Positions 23,802 to 32,060 of a stretch of 64,000 bases of DNA are shown here, one piece after another. Under the pieces are notes generated by a model, which saw nothing but the letters and a program-made list of their open reading frames with translations, was not told where the DNA came from and did not search any database. The number at the start of each line of letters is the position of its first letter. Within the stretch, counting starts at the first letter, position 1. The stretch spans positions 62,001 through 126,000 of the forward strand of contig NZ_JOEK01000009.1 of assembly GCF_000719135.1 (NCBI RefSeq), written 5' to 3'. The position numbers and the translations under genes were made by a program. Source of the DNA: Streptomyces avicenniae (GTDB taxonomy: Bacteria; Actinomycetota; Actinomycetes; Streptomycetales; Streptomycetaceae).

Positions 23802-24859
23802 CGCCCTGTCCGCCGGCGCCCACCCCTCTCGATTCGCGGAAGAATGTCTTACGGAGGGCACGGCCGAGCGCCCAGCGGTGCACCGTTTCGACCTCTTTGG
23901 GACCGGACGTGCGACTCGATCTCGGCGGCAAGTGTCAGACCATAGCCTGACAAATGACCACCTCGCGAGCGAGTGCGAAGCACCACGATGCACAGCGGGG
24001 ACTGCCTGAGCGGAAAGCGGCCCTACGTAAGATCGGGACTCATCCGTCCTGAATCCGGACGCCTTTCGTGCCGGAATTCCGGAAGGCGAACGGAAAACAC
24101 TCTCGACCCATTCAAGAATGAGATCTGTGTTCGGCGGTAATTTTTGCTGCACCGTGCGGGATCGTCAAGCTGGCCATCCCCCGGGGAAGGCTGTTTCTTT
24201 TGGTGGACGCCGGGCCGACCGGGCTCGCCGGGAAGGTGGCGGGCCGATGACCGCGCCCAGGCCCTGCACCGATGGTCGCCGTCAGGCCATAAATCGACTG
24301 AAAAGTGGTCTCGGCGCCGTCACACGTCGTCGTACCGCCATCACGCCGAGGATTCGCGAAAAGTCCCGTCTTGTCGCTCTTGTCTCGAAGATCACCGGCG
24401 CGCACCTCCCTCTTTGGCGTCGCCCGTTTTTCCTCGCCGTAAAAACCACGTTTCCTGAGGAGCGCCATAAGAAACAAGGCGATATGAGGTGTTCGACACG
24501 CGATGAGCGATCCAGGAGGTTTACTCCCCGTTCTCCCGCACCGCCGTCGGCGAACGGCGAACCAAGCGGCACGTAGCGCTCCGTGGCCGACCTGACGCCC
24601 AGTCGCCAGCCCACGCCACAAGCCGATCAGGCAGCGGACGGCGGTGGCAGCGAATCCGCTCGTCACCGCCAAGAGCGGCGCGACGGAGCGGACTCACCGG
24701 AGCGGTCGGGCACGGCCGGGACCCCGACGCCGGACGTGCGCCCGAAGGCGGAGGCCATCGAGGACCTGGACGAGTGGACGCCTCACCACCGTCTACGGCG
24801 CGGCGGAGGGCACCGTCCGCTTGTTGTCCGGGTGCGGAAGGATGGTGGGGTCTCGGTGA
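23802..24859. other. about 1 kb without a supported gene
   Basis: This stretch is less G+C-rich than its surroundings (A/T runs near 24130-24150, 24430-24480) and has no frame with typical third-position G+C bias over a useful length. It holds the dcsA upstream region, the inverted repeat at 23933, a GGAATTCC palindrome near 24073 and an isolated AGGAGG near 24512. A GTG-started frame at 24583-25005 shows moderately coding-like codons but no recognisable motif and overlaps the regulator gene. It probably contains the dcs promoter and decayed sequence at the cluster's edge. Confidence 0.5.
23933..23952. promoter_or_regulatory. inverted repeat upstream of dcsA
   Basis: TGTCAG-N8-CTGACA is a perfect six-base dyad about 130 bases ahead of the dcsA start. 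It lies in a comparatively A+T-rich stretch where the dcs promoter is expected. I could not place a convincing -35/-10 pair around it. Confidence 0.4.
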
Positions 24860-26320
24860 TCAGCCGTCCGTCGGCCACGGCTGGGTGGTCAGCAGTTCGT
24901 GGAGCTCGCAGGCGTGGGGGATGGTGGGGTGGGCGGCTGCCTCGCGGGCGAGGTCGCGGTAGCGGCGGCGGACACGGGCGGAGTCGAGTCCGGCTCCGAT
25001 GGTGACGGCCTGTTCGGCGGTGGCGTGGGCAGCCTCGACCTGTCCGGAGAACAGCTGGGCCCGTGCCAGAGCGATGGCGTCGAAGGTGCGGGAGCGCACT
25101 CGGTGTTCGGCGCGGTGATCGGCGGCGGTCGCCAGCAGGCCGATCGCATCCTGCGCGTGGCGTGGCGTGGCGGTGGTGCGGGCGAGGAAGAGCAGCACTT
25201 CGCCGCAGGTGGAGGAGAGTTCGGCTTCGTCCAGGTAGGAGACGAACGCCGGTGCGGGGTCCGGACTGTCCTCGGCGAAGATCTCTTGAGCATGGTGGAT
25301 GGCGCGCACGGCGTCGCGAGGCAGGCCGAGGAGGGCGGCGAAGCGCGCGTCGAGTGCGTGGAGTCCGGCGCGCAGTACGGGGCTGGCCGTGTTGCGTGCC
25401 CCGTACAGGGCGAGAGCGATGCAGTCGCGGGCGAGTTGGGGGTGTCCGATGTAACCCCATACGCGGGCGAGGCACTGGAGGAGGTGGGCGGTGAGGTTGC
25501 GGTCTCCGCTCTCGCGGGCGGCGTGGACGGCCAGGGTGAGGTATGTGACGGCCTGGGGGTAGTGGGCGGCGTCATGGGCGGCCCATCCGACGACGCCGGC
25601 GAGGTCGCCGAGTTCGCGGAACAGGGCGCGGCCGGACTGTTCCGTGTAGGTGCCGTGTCGGATGGCGGTGTTGGTGGTGGCCAGGTGGGCGGTGGCCATG
25701 TGCAGCATGCTGGCGCCGCCGTAGCTGTTGTCCATCTGCCGCAGGGCGCTGGTGTGGGCGGCGATGCGTTCGGCGTCCGTGTGCCCGAGGCGGCCGGCTG
25801 TTGCGACGCCGGGCAGGGGGCGGGCGGCGCTCCAGGACCAGGTTTCCAGTGCGGTGAGCAGGTGCCGGGGTTCCGCTTGCTGCGGTTCGTCCTCGTATTC
25901 GGCCTGCTCGGCCCGGTGGGGTCCGTGGGCGAGTTGCGTGCTGGTGGTGTGGTGGATGTCGCTCAGGATTTCGCTGGGTCCGCGGTAGCGGGCTTCGTCC
26001 TCGGCAGGGGCAGGGGCTGCGGCGAGTCCGAGATCGGCGACGGTCAGCCGGTAGCCGGTGTGCTGGGAGAGGATCTCGGCGAGCAGGTCGGGGACCGGGG
26101 GGCGGGGCCGCTCGCCGTTGTCGATCCAGCGTCGTACGCGTGATCCGTCCGGCCGCACCTGGGCGTGGCCGCGTTCTGCGGCGAGTGCGGCGATGGCGCG
26201 GGCGAAGGCGTTCTTGCTCATCCCCGACCGGCGGAACCAGTAGCGCAGGGGTGTGTCGGCCGGGAGATAGTCTTCGGGGTCGCGTGCTGGCTGCGGAGGT
26301 AATGGCGTGTCGTGGGCCAC
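24860..26320 (-). CDS. HTH/TPR-type transcriptional regulator
   Basis: 486 residues. An N-terminal helix-turn-helix-like part (M-S-K-N-A-F-A-R-A-I-A-A-L-A; R-R-W-I-D-N-G-E-R-P) is followed by a long alpha-helical region of TPR-like repeats (A-V-H-A-A-R-E-S-G-D; L-A-R-D-C-I-A-L-A-L-Y-G-A). This architecture is common in Streptomyces regulators beside small biosynthetic operons. The GTG start at 26320 has AGAAGGA ten bases upstream. It is divergent from the radical SAM gene and likely controls it. Confidence 0.8.
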   Translation of the reverse strand: MAHDTPLPPQPARDPEDYLPADTPLRYWFRRSGMSKNAFARAIAALAAERGHAQVRPDGSRVRRWIDNGERPRPPVPDLLAEILSQHTGYRLTVADLGLAAAPAPAEDEARYRGPSEILSDIHHTTSTQLAHGPHRAEQAEYEDEPQQAEPRHLLTALETWSWSAARPLPGVATAGRLGHTDAERIAAHTSALRQMDNSYGGASMLHMATAHLATTNTAIRHGTYTEQSGRALFRELGDLAGVVGWAAHDAAHYPQAVTYLTLAVHAARESGDRNLTAHLLQCLARVWGYIGHPQLARDCIALALYGARNTASPVLRAGLHALDARFAALLGLPRDAVRAIHHAQEIFAEDSPDPAPAFVSYLDEAELSSTCGEVLLFLARTTATPRHAQDAIGLLATAADHRAEHRVRSRTFDAIALARAQLFSGQVEAAHATAEQAVTIGAGLDSARVRRRYRDLAREAAAHPTIPHACELHELLTTQPWPTDG

Positions 26321-26555
26321 GGCCGCTGTCCTTCTCACCGAGGCCGGGATGCTGAACGGCCTTTTGTGGACGGGCTGGACATTATGCCGCCTGGAGTGGT
26401 GCACGGTCGAGAATCGGCCCCGGCGGCTGCGCTGAGCACGGTTCGCCGGGCGGTTCGCCGGGCTTTCGCCGCCGGTCCGCCACCTTGGAACGCTCCCTAC
26501 GGCTGAGGGACGTTGATCCAGTGGCCGATGCCCGGCCCCGGTCCGAGGAGGAACT

Positions 26556-27839
26556 GTGGAACTGTCCGCTGGTGTGGCTCCGGTGTCGTTGCCCTTGATG
26601 GTGCGTAACCGGCAGCCTGCGGAGACGGCCGATCCGAGGGTGACGGCTCGGCTTGTCGAGTGGTTCGGCCGGGCCCGTTCGTACGTTGACGCGTACACCC
26701 CGGCCGACGACACGCACCTGCCGGACCCGGACACCAGCCTTTCACGCACCCAGTTACTCAGCCTGGCGATCGGCTTCACCGGCTGCGACACCGCCGAGAG
26801 CCGCGACCAGCGCACCTACACCCTCGTCTACAGCGACCCTGACCTGGGGAAGCGGAACTTCCAGACGATCTGCGTCCCGTACTACGCGCCGGCCTCGCCG
26901 CTGCGGTTCGAGCGCGACCCGGACGGGCCTGGATGCCGGATCGTGTGGAAGCCGAGTGGGGAGGTCCTGACCCGGCCGCGGCTGCACGCCGGGATCTTCG
27001 GCGCCTCCAGCCACTACTACAGCCGTGTCGCCCCCGACCTGGCCGAACTGCCGACGGCCGCGATCATCAGCCCGTACAGCACCTGCGCCGGCGGCTGCCT
27101 GGGGTGCAACCGCAACGAGGTCGGCTCGTTCACGCCGCCGCCGCGCGACTACATCGCCCGGCACGTCGCCACCGTGGCGGACGACTACGACCGCCGGGGC
27201 TGGGACCGCGCCGAGCTGGTCAGCGTGAACATCACGACCGGCTGCCAGCCCGACGAGGCCCGCGAGCTGGAGATGATGCTGCGGCTGATCGCGGAGTACC
27301 GCCGCCAGGGCTTCACCAACGCCGGGTTCTTCCCCTTCACGTACGCCATCGACTCCCGCGCGGCGATGGACCAGTTGCGGGAGGCGGGCTGCCTGGGCTT
27401 CATCGGCACCATCGAGTGCGTCAACGACGCCGAGCGTGTCCGGCAGTGGGGACGGCACAAGGGCGCGATCACCTTCGAGCAGCACCTGGGCAAGTACCGG
27501 CGGGCGCGCGCGGCCGGGTTCGGGATCGTGGAGACCGACTACGTGCTCGGCGCGGACAGCTACGAGGAGATGCTGCGCGGCATCGATGCCCTGTCCGCCG
27601 CCGAGGTCGCGGTCGTGCCCAACATCAAGCGCAACTACTCGCTCGCCCAGCTCGACTCGAACCACCCGGACATCTGGGAGATGGACGCGCGGTACATCGC
27701 GGACGGGTTCGCCGCCTGCCTGGCCACCTACGCCCACGGGACCATCAAGCGGCGGGCGGCCCGCTACTGCGTGGACTACCTGCACCGACACGGCCAGCCG
27801 CAGGTGACCCTGCGCGACCTGCCGATCCGGCACACCTGA
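26556..27839 (+). CDS. radical SAM protein of unknown role
   Basis: 427 residues. The [4Fe-4S]-binding triad is C-A-G-G-C-L-G-C (Cys177, Cys181, Cys184), the classical CX3CX2C spacing. It comes after an unusually long N-terminal domain of about 170 residues; Cys77, Cys106 and Cys127 lie in that domain. The rest looks like a radical SAM barrel (V-S-V-N-I-T-T-G; G-F-I-G-T-I-E-C-V-N-D). GTG 26556 follows a strong GAGGAGGA site. Codon 67 is TTA, so translation would depend on the bldA tRNA. A 55-residue protein is coupled to its stop. I do not recognise the exact subfamily. Confidence 0.85.
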   Translation: MELSAGVAPVSLPLMVRNRQPAETADPRVTARLVEWFGRARSYVDAYTPADDTHLPDPDTSLSRTQLLSLAIGFTGCDTAESRDQRTYTLVYSDPDLGKRNFQTICVPYYAPASPLRFERDPDGPGCRIVWKPSGEVLTRPRLHAGIFGASSHYYSRVAPDLAELPTAAIISPYSTCAGGCLGCNRNEVGSFTPPPRDYIARHVATVADDYDRRGWDRAELVSVNITTGCQPDEARELEMMLRLIAEYRRQGFTNAGFFPFTYAIDSRAAMDQLREAGCLGFIGTIECVNDAERVRQWGRHKGAITFEQHLGKYRRARAAGFGIVETDYVLGADSYEEMLRGIDALSAAEVAVVPNIKRNYSLAQLDSNHPDIWEMDARYIADGFAACLATYAHGTIKRRAARYCVDYLHRHGQPQVTLRDLPIRHT

Positions 27840-28006
27840 TGCCGGGGCGGCGTCTGTCCGCGCTGGTCCGGCAGGCCTTGGCCGTGCACGTGCCCGGCCC
27901 CGCCGACAGCTGGCGCACGCTCTACGACAGCACTGCGGTCCCCCGTACGCCGAGCCCCCGGGGCGAACCGCGGGCACCGGCCCGCAGGCGTCCGTCCGCC
28001 CGTTGA
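27839..28006 (+). CDS. 55-residue basic protein coupled to the radical SAM gene
   Basis: The ATG overlaps the radical SAM stop in TGATG, so translation is coupled. The product is 55 residues: an N-terminal helix-like part (R-R-L-S-A-L-V-R-Q-A-L-A-V-H-V), a W-R-T-L-Y-D-S segment and an Arg/Pro-rich tail. Third codon positions are nearly all G or C, as in real genes here. It could be a partner subunit, a substrate peptide or a small regulator of the radical SAM enzyme. No family is recognised. Confidence 0.6.
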   Translation: MPGRRLSALVRQALAVHVPGPADSWRTLYDSTAVPRTPSPRGEPRAPARRRPSAR

Positions 28007-28062
28007 TCCTCTCGCCGAGGACGCGCGCGTTCGCCCGGGGCAGGCCCGGCAGTGTGTGCCCG

Positions 28063-28078
28063 CCCGCTACCGAGCGGG
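28063..28078. terminator. small hairpin between convergent genes
   Basis: CCCGCT-ACCG-AGCGGG, overlapping the stop of the leftward MFS gene and about 55 bases after the stop of the 55-residue protein. The stem is only six pairs, so activity is uncertain. Confidence 0.3.
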
Positions 28079-29302
28079 TGCCGCTGCCCCCGGCCCCGGT
28101 GCGCGCGCGCCGGACGGGCCCGGGAGATCCAGGGCCCTGGTGGCGAGGACCAGCACGGTGGAGACGCTCAGCCATCCGGCGGCGGCCAGGAGAACCGGTC
28201 CGGCACCCACATGCGCGGCGAGAGGCCCCGTGGCGGCCAGACTCGCGGGCAGGGCGACGAGGTTCCCGATCTGCGACCACGCCGCCACCCTGGACCGTGC
28301 ATCCTCGGGCACCCGCCGCTGGACTTGGGCCGTCTGCACCGCCATGGCCACCGAACCCTGCCCGCCGACCAGCACAGCCAGTACGCACACCAGCCACAGC
28401 GGGCCGCCGAGCGCGAGGACGACGAGGTACGGAACCATCAGCAGACCCACGGCGACGGCCGCGGTGAGCGGTCGGCGGGGCCGCCACCGCAGCGCCACCA
28501 CCCCGCCCGCGATCGAACCGGCAGCCTGCACCACGCCGATCACCGCCCACCCCGCCGCGCCCCCGTAATTCCGCTCGGCCGCCAGCAGCCCGGCCACCAT
28601 GTGCGGCCCGATCACCAGCGCCTGCAACAGCCCCCCGTACACCAGGAGCGTCACCAGCCAGCGCATCGACGCGACCAGGCGGGCACCGTCCCGGACCTCC
28701 CGCCACAGCCCCGGCCGCCCGCTGCGGCGGACGGCCGCCGGAAGCGGCAGCCCCGCCAGCACGAGCGCGCTGGCCGCGAACGTCGCCGCGTCCACCAGCA
28801 GCGCCACCCCCGGTCCCACGCCGGCCACCAGCACGCCCGCCACCGAGATCGACGCCACCTTGTTGACGTTGCCGACCAGCCCCAGCAGCGCGGTCGCCTC
28901 CTGTACCTGGTCCTCGCCGACCAGGGACGGCACCAGCCCCGACGCGGCCGGGACGAAGACGGCGGTCCCCACGCCGGCCAGCGCCTGCAACACCACCAGC
29001 GCCACCAGCCCGGCGTGCCCCGTGATCAGCAGCAGCCCGCTCGCCGCCTGGACGACGCACCGCAGCACGTCCGCCCCGACCATCAGTCCCCGGCGCGGCC
29101 ACCGGTCCCCCAAGGCCCCGCCCGCCAGGACCAGCACCGCCACCGGAATGCGGTTCGCCGCCAGCACGACACCCAGCCCGGCAGGCCCGGCGACCTCCAG
29201 CGCAGCGAACGCGATCGTCAGCGGAACCAGGCTGTCCCCGAACAGGGAGATCCCCTGACCGAACAGGTACCGGCGGAACCGAGCAACACGCAGCACACCC
29301 AT
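28067..29302 (-). CDS. MFS transporter (drug-efflux-like)
   Basis: 411 residues with 12 predicted hydrophobic segments. The motif-A loop between helices 2 and 3 reads G-A-L-G-D-R-W-P-R-R, as in 12-helix exporters of the enterobactin-exporter/macrolide-efflux type. The N-terminal F-R-R-Y-L-F-G-Q-G-I-S-L-F-G-D-S is also typical of that group. It is divergent from the phosphotransferase gene at 29395 with 92 bases between, so the two may be co-regulated as a resistance pair. Confidence 0.88.
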   Translation of the reverse strand: MGVLRVARFRRYLFGQGISLFGDSLVPLTIAFAALEVAGPAGLGVVLAANRIPVAVLVLAGGALGDRWPRRGLMVGADVLRCVVQAASGLLLITGHAGLVALVVLQALAGVGTAVFVPAASGLVPSLVGEDQVQEATALLGLVGNVNKVASISVAGVLVAGVGPGVALLVDAATFAASALVLAGLPLPAAVRRSGRPGLWREVRDGARLVASMRWLVTLLVYGGLLQALVIGPHMVAGLLAAERNYGGAAGWAVIGVVQAAGSIAGGVVALRWRPRRPLTAAVAVGLLMVPYLVVLALGGPLWLVCVLAVLVGGQGSVAMAVQTAQVQRRVPEDARSRVAAWSQIGNLVALPASLAATGPLAAHVGAGPVLLAAAGWLSVSTVLVLATRALDLPGPSGARAPGPGAAAPAR

Positions 29303-29394
29303 ACGCCACAGCCGACCACACCCCGCCGTCCGGTGGGATCGGAATCAAGGTTGTCGGGTTGTTCGGAGCACCGTCCGGATGATGAGGTGGCACG

Positions 29395-30357
29395 ATGATC
29401 GACCACGAGGGAGCGGCGGCTGTTCGACCGCTGACACTGGCCTGGGTGAGTCGGCACCTGGAGGCCCACGAACGGGTCGTCGGCACCGAGACGCTGCACG
29501 GCGGCATCACCTCCGAGATGCGGAAGCTGACCATCGGCACGCCGGACGGCAGCACCCGTGCTCTGGTGCTGCGGAGCATTGTCGAACCGTTCTACGTGGG
29601 GCACGCCGAGGACTCGATGGCCAGGGAGCCGGGCGCTCTGACGCTGCTCGCGGGGACCGACGTGCAGGCTCCTCGACTGGTCGCGGTTGATCCGACCGCC
29701 GCGCACTGCGAGTACCCGTCGCTCCTCATGACGCATCTACCGGGCCGGGCGGTCCTCGACGACGAGGGAGTGGAGACGCGTGTCCCGCTGCTGGCGCGCC
29801 AGCTCGTGGCGGTCCACGCGCTACGACCCGCCGAGCGACCCCCGACGTACATGACGCTGACGACCGCCGACACCGTCGTCGTTCCGCAGGGTGCCGACAC
29901 GGCGGTATGGGCCGCGGCGATCGACGTGATCCGTAGGCCCGCGCCGCCATACGAGGGGCGACTCCTGCATCGGGACTTCCAACCCGGCAACGTGCTGTTC
30001 GACGTGCCGCCTGCACATCCGGCAGGGGCCCGGATCAGCGGCGTCATCGACTGGGCGGCGACCTCCTGGGGCCCGGCCGACCTCGACGTCGCGCACTGCG
30101 CCACCAATCTCGCGCTGCTGCACGGACCGGAGTGGGGTCTGCGATTCACCGAGGCCTACGAGGAGGCGGGCGGCACGCTGGCAGCGGCCCCGGACGAGCG
30201 GCTGTACTGGCTGGTGCGGGACGGGCTGGCCTGCTCGGAGGAAGTGCACCTGGTGTCACGGCCGTGGCGCGAGGCGGGCCGGACGGAGCTGACGAGGCGA
30301 GCCGTGGAGGAGCGGCTGGATGCCTATGTCACCGCCCTGATGGACGCGCTGGGCTGA
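29395..30357 (+). CDS. aminoglycoside-phosphotransferase-family kinase
   Basis: 320 residues. APH fold with catalytic loop L-L-H-R-D-F-Q-P-G-N-V-L-F and metal-binding loop G-V-I-D-W-A-A-T-S-W-G-P-A-D-L-D. The family phosphorylates antibiotics, choline, sugars or amino-sugar derivatives. GAGGTGG lies nine bases before the ATG. The neighbouring exporter makes a resistance role possible, but no specific substrate can be named. Confidence 0.88.
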   Translation: MIDHEGAAAVRPLTLAWVSRHLEAHERVVGTETLHGGITSEMRKLTIGTPDGSTRALVLRSIVEPFYVGHAEDSMAREPGALTLLAGTDVQAPRLVAVDPTAAHCEYPSLLMTHLPGRAVLDDEGVETRVPLLARQLVAVHALRPAERPPTYMTLTTADTVVVPQGADTAVWAAAIDVIRRPAPPYEGRLLHRDFQPGNVLFDVPPAHPAGARISGVIDWAATSWGPADLDVAHCATNLALLHGPEWGLRFTEAYEEAGGTLAAAPDERLYWLVRDGLACSEEVHLVSRPWREAGRTELTRRAVEERLDAYVTALMDALG

Positions 30358-30548
30358 GCCAGGGCGGTCCGGGACGTGGCCCCGGCCTCATCGTTCATCG
30401 AGCGATGTGAGCGCTCCCGGAACGCGGACCTGCCGTCACCGAGTGGGGCCCGGATCGATAGGCGATCAACTGTCGCCCAATGCAACCGAGTCCGTATCGG
30501 CGACAAGCCGGGCTCGATCAAGCGGCGGACACCGCTCGTGAACCGCTC

Positions 30549-30580
30549 GGGGGTGGAAGCGCCAGGACACTTCCACCCCC
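30549..30580 (-). terminator. hairpin after the broken DUF397 copy
   Basis: GGGGGTGGAAG and CTTCCACCCCC form an 11-base stem with a ten-base loop, seven bases after the stop of the DUF397 remnant. A near-identical hairpin follows the intact DUF397 gene at 31769, and about 25 bases beyond each hairpin are also shared. Confidence 0.65.
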
Positions 30581-30586
30581 GGACTG

Positions 30587-30683
30587 CTACAGCAGATGGT
30601 CGGCCTTCCCGGCCTTGATGTCACGGATCAGCGTCCGGAGGGGCTTCGCGGGTGTCGGAGAGTTGGTGCTCCTCCTGCCCGGC
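30587..30683 (-). pseudogene. DUF397 3'-end remnant
   Basis: The last 17 codons (L-R-T-L-I-R-D-I-K-A-G-K-A-D-H-L-L) match the ends of the three intact DUF397 genes downstream. One extra G near 30640 shifts the frame, and homology ends at 30683, where dihydroorotase-like sequence begins. The 5' half of the gene is missing. Confidence 0.85.
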
Positions 30684-30840
30684 CGTGATCGGCCGGATCG
30701 ACGGGACCGCCGGACGGCCGGTCTCCGTCGGCGAGGCCGCCACGTTCTGTGTCGTCCGCGCCGGGCACCTGGCCACCGCGTCGCACTCAAACGCCGACGG
30801 GCCGGGTGGCGCACACTGCGTGAGAGCAATGCCCGGTGGG
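30677..30840 (+). pseudogene. dihydroorotase-like 3'-end remnant
   Basis: Bases 30677-30735 are identical over 59 positions to 13861-13919 of the dihydroorotase-like gene. The similarity continues (A-T-F-C-V-V-R-A) and jumps across an internal deletion to the gene's last codons and the start of its terminator (R-V-T-H-A-A / GCCCGGTGGGC). The catalytic part is absent and the S-N-S-P region is deleted. The left junction with the DUF397 remnant shares the seven bases GCCCGGC. Confidence 0.9.
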
Positions 30841-30865
30841 CGGCGGGCGGAGAGGCCCGCCGCCC
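30838..30865 (-). terminator. hairpin after the secreted-protein gene
   Basis: GGGCGGCGGGC-N6-GCCCGCCGCCC, an 11-base perfect stem eight bases beyond the stop of the leftward gene at 30873. Confidence 0.65.
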
Positions 30866-30872
30866 TCGGGCC

Positions 30873-31328
30873 TCAGTCCCAGTAGGAGGCGCTGTTGGCG
30901 AGACTGCTCAGGGTGCTGAAGTAGAACTCGGCGCGGTTGTTGGTCCCGTCCACGTAGCCACCGATGCCCCGGTAGACCACGCAGTCCCCGCTTGCCAAGA
31001 AAATGGTCGGGCCGACATATTCGTCGGCGCTGTCCGGGTCGTACTCCCGGAGGACGTAGCCCTGCCGCGTGTTCGAACTGGCGGCGACACAGATCTGGAA
31101 GTCGCCTCCGCCCGAGTTCACGTGGTCGGTCCGGTAGTGTCCCCCGGCGCTCGACCACCAGAAGTTGCGGGAGCCGAGGTAGTCCCACTCCCCCGGGGCC
31201 GCAGGACCGACGTCCGTCACCGTCACGGTCGGCCCGGCCGTGTCCGCGACGGCCGTCGCGGGAAGTGCCAGCGGCACCACAGCCGCGGCCAGTGCTGCCC
31301 CCAGCAGCAATTTGCCTTTCCCGTTCAT
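30873..31328 (-). CDS. small secreted protein of unknown function
   Basis: 151 residues. It has a Sec-type signal (M-N-G-K-G-K, hydrophobic stretch, A-T-A-V-A cleavage near residue 28). The mature part is about 122 residues, rich in Gly, Ser and Tyr, with two cysteines (C-V-A-A-S and D-C-V-V-Y) that could form one disulfide. A GAGGGGGGAA site precedes the ATG. No domain is recognised. It lies between two gene remnants but is itself intact. Confidence 0.75.
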   Translation of the reverse strand: MNGKGKLLLGAALAAAVVPLALPATAVADTAGPTVTVTDVGPAAPGEWDYLGSRNFWWSSAGGHYRTDHVNSGGGDFQICVAASSNTRQGYVLREYDPDSADEYVGPTIFLASGDCVVYRGIGGYVDGTNNRAEFYFSTLSSLANSASYWD

Positions 31329-31454
31329 GAGAATTCCCCCCTCAAGGTGCCAGCTGCCACGAGGAGATCCCCCGCGGCGGTCCGTGCACCCTTACCGTCA
31401 CACGGCGGGGGGCGGGGAGTCGTTGGCGACGGGTGACACACCTCTTGACGTTCC

Positions 31455-31560
31455 GTCGCGCCCTCGCGGGGCGGAAGCGGACGGCCCGGCCGCCGCCGCT
31501 CACCAGCTCGACGGTGAACGAGTCCGAGGCCGTCACGAGCGGGCCGCTGACGACGAGCGG
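31455..31560 (-). pseudogene. GH97 C-terminal remnant
   Basis: On the minus strand the segment reads P-L-V-T-A-S-D-S-F-T-V-E-L-V-S-G-G-G-R-A, then V-R-F-R-P-A. It parallels T-L-V-T-A-A-D-T-F-T-A-E-L-V-R-S-G-G-Q-A and V-R-F-R-P-A at the end of the intact GH97 gene (34472-36580). Only the 3' end is present and the coding frame is not preceded by the catalytic part. Confidence 0.8.
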
Positions 31561-31730
31561 GGGCTCGTCTCGTCGTCGGCGTCCCCTGACCGGCGATCGC
31601 GGAACACTCGCTCCGCCTTGCCAACGCTCTGGACCGTGCGGACGCCCCCGAGGAAGCGAACGTCGCATAGAAAGGGCACCAGTCGCGCCGGTAGGAGATC
31701 AGGGAGGCGGACACCGCTCGTGAACCGCTC

Positions 31731-31762
31731 GGGGGTGGAAGCGCCAGAACGCTTCCACCCCC
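31731..31762 (-). terminator. hairpin after the first DUF397 gene
   Basis: GGGGGTGGAAGCG-N6-CGCTTCCACCCCC, a 13-base perfect stem six bases after the stop of the gene at 31769. It would end the leftward XRE-DUF397 transcript. Confidence 0.75.
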
Positions 31763-31768
31763 GGGCCG

Positions 31769-31960
31769 CTACAGCAGGTGGTCGGCCTTCCCGGCCTTGA
31801 TGTCGCGGATGAGCGTCTGGAGAGCTTCGCGGGTGTCGGTGAGGTGGCGCTCCTCCTGCCCGGCGACCGCGATGTAGCCCTTGCCATCGGCGTCCGTACC
31901 GATGCGGAAGCAGTTGGAGGCCTCCGCGCAGAAGGGCTCTTCCCAGGTGATGTCAGCCAC
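31769..31960 (-). CDS. DUF397 protein, copy 1
   Basis: 63 residues: T-W-E-E-P-F-C-A-E, N-C-F-R-I, Y-I-A-V-A-G-Q-E-E-R-H-L and a C-terminal T-L-I-R-D-I-K-A-G-K-A-D-H-L-L. DUF397 proteins are encoded beside XRE/DUF5753 regulators in Streptomyces and act with them in development and antibiotic control. The GTG start at 31960 matches the ATG of copy 3 in alignment and has GGGAGAG upstream. It is the last of three tandem copies. Confidence 0.88.
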   Translation of the reverse strand: MADITWEEPFCAEASNCFRIGTDADGKGYIAVAGQEERHLTDTREALQTLIRDIKAGKADHLL

Positions 31961-32023
31961 GACATGCTCTCCCATCCCAGTGCCAGTCAAGCCCAGCACG
32001 AAATCACCGGACCTGACATAACC
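31961..32023 (-). repeat. 63-base leader repeat, copy 1
   Basis: Identical over 63 bases to 32253-32315, 292 bases away. It lies directly upstream of DUF397 copy 1 and includes its ribosome site GGGAGAG. The neighbouring coding sequences differ at roughly one base in ten. Confidence 0.9.
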
Positions 32024-32060
32024 ATGACAGAACACCCAAGACACCTCCACCCCTTGACCG

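Noticed and set aside
24112..24672. A leftward frame of up to 186 codons upstream of dcsA
   Set aside because: Codon use is not actinobacterial, no ribosome site precedes its internal starts, and no domain is recognisable.
26384..26506. A 40-codon frame before the radical SAM gene ending in P-P-P-W-N-A-P-Y-G, considered as a RiPP precursor
   Set aside because: Third-position G+C is only about two thirds, no good ribosome site is present, and it overlaps the regulator's promoter region. The coupled 55-residue gene after the enzyme is a better candidate partner.
26754..29579. A 941-codon leftward open frame across the radical SAM and MFS genes
   Set aside because: Pure shadow of real genes in very G+C-rich DNA; composition is Arg/Gly/Ala-rich without motifs.
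28067..30357. Defined antibiotic-resistance pair (MFS plus phosphotransferase)
   Set aside because: Neither sequence carries features specific enough to name a drug, so only family-level calls are given.
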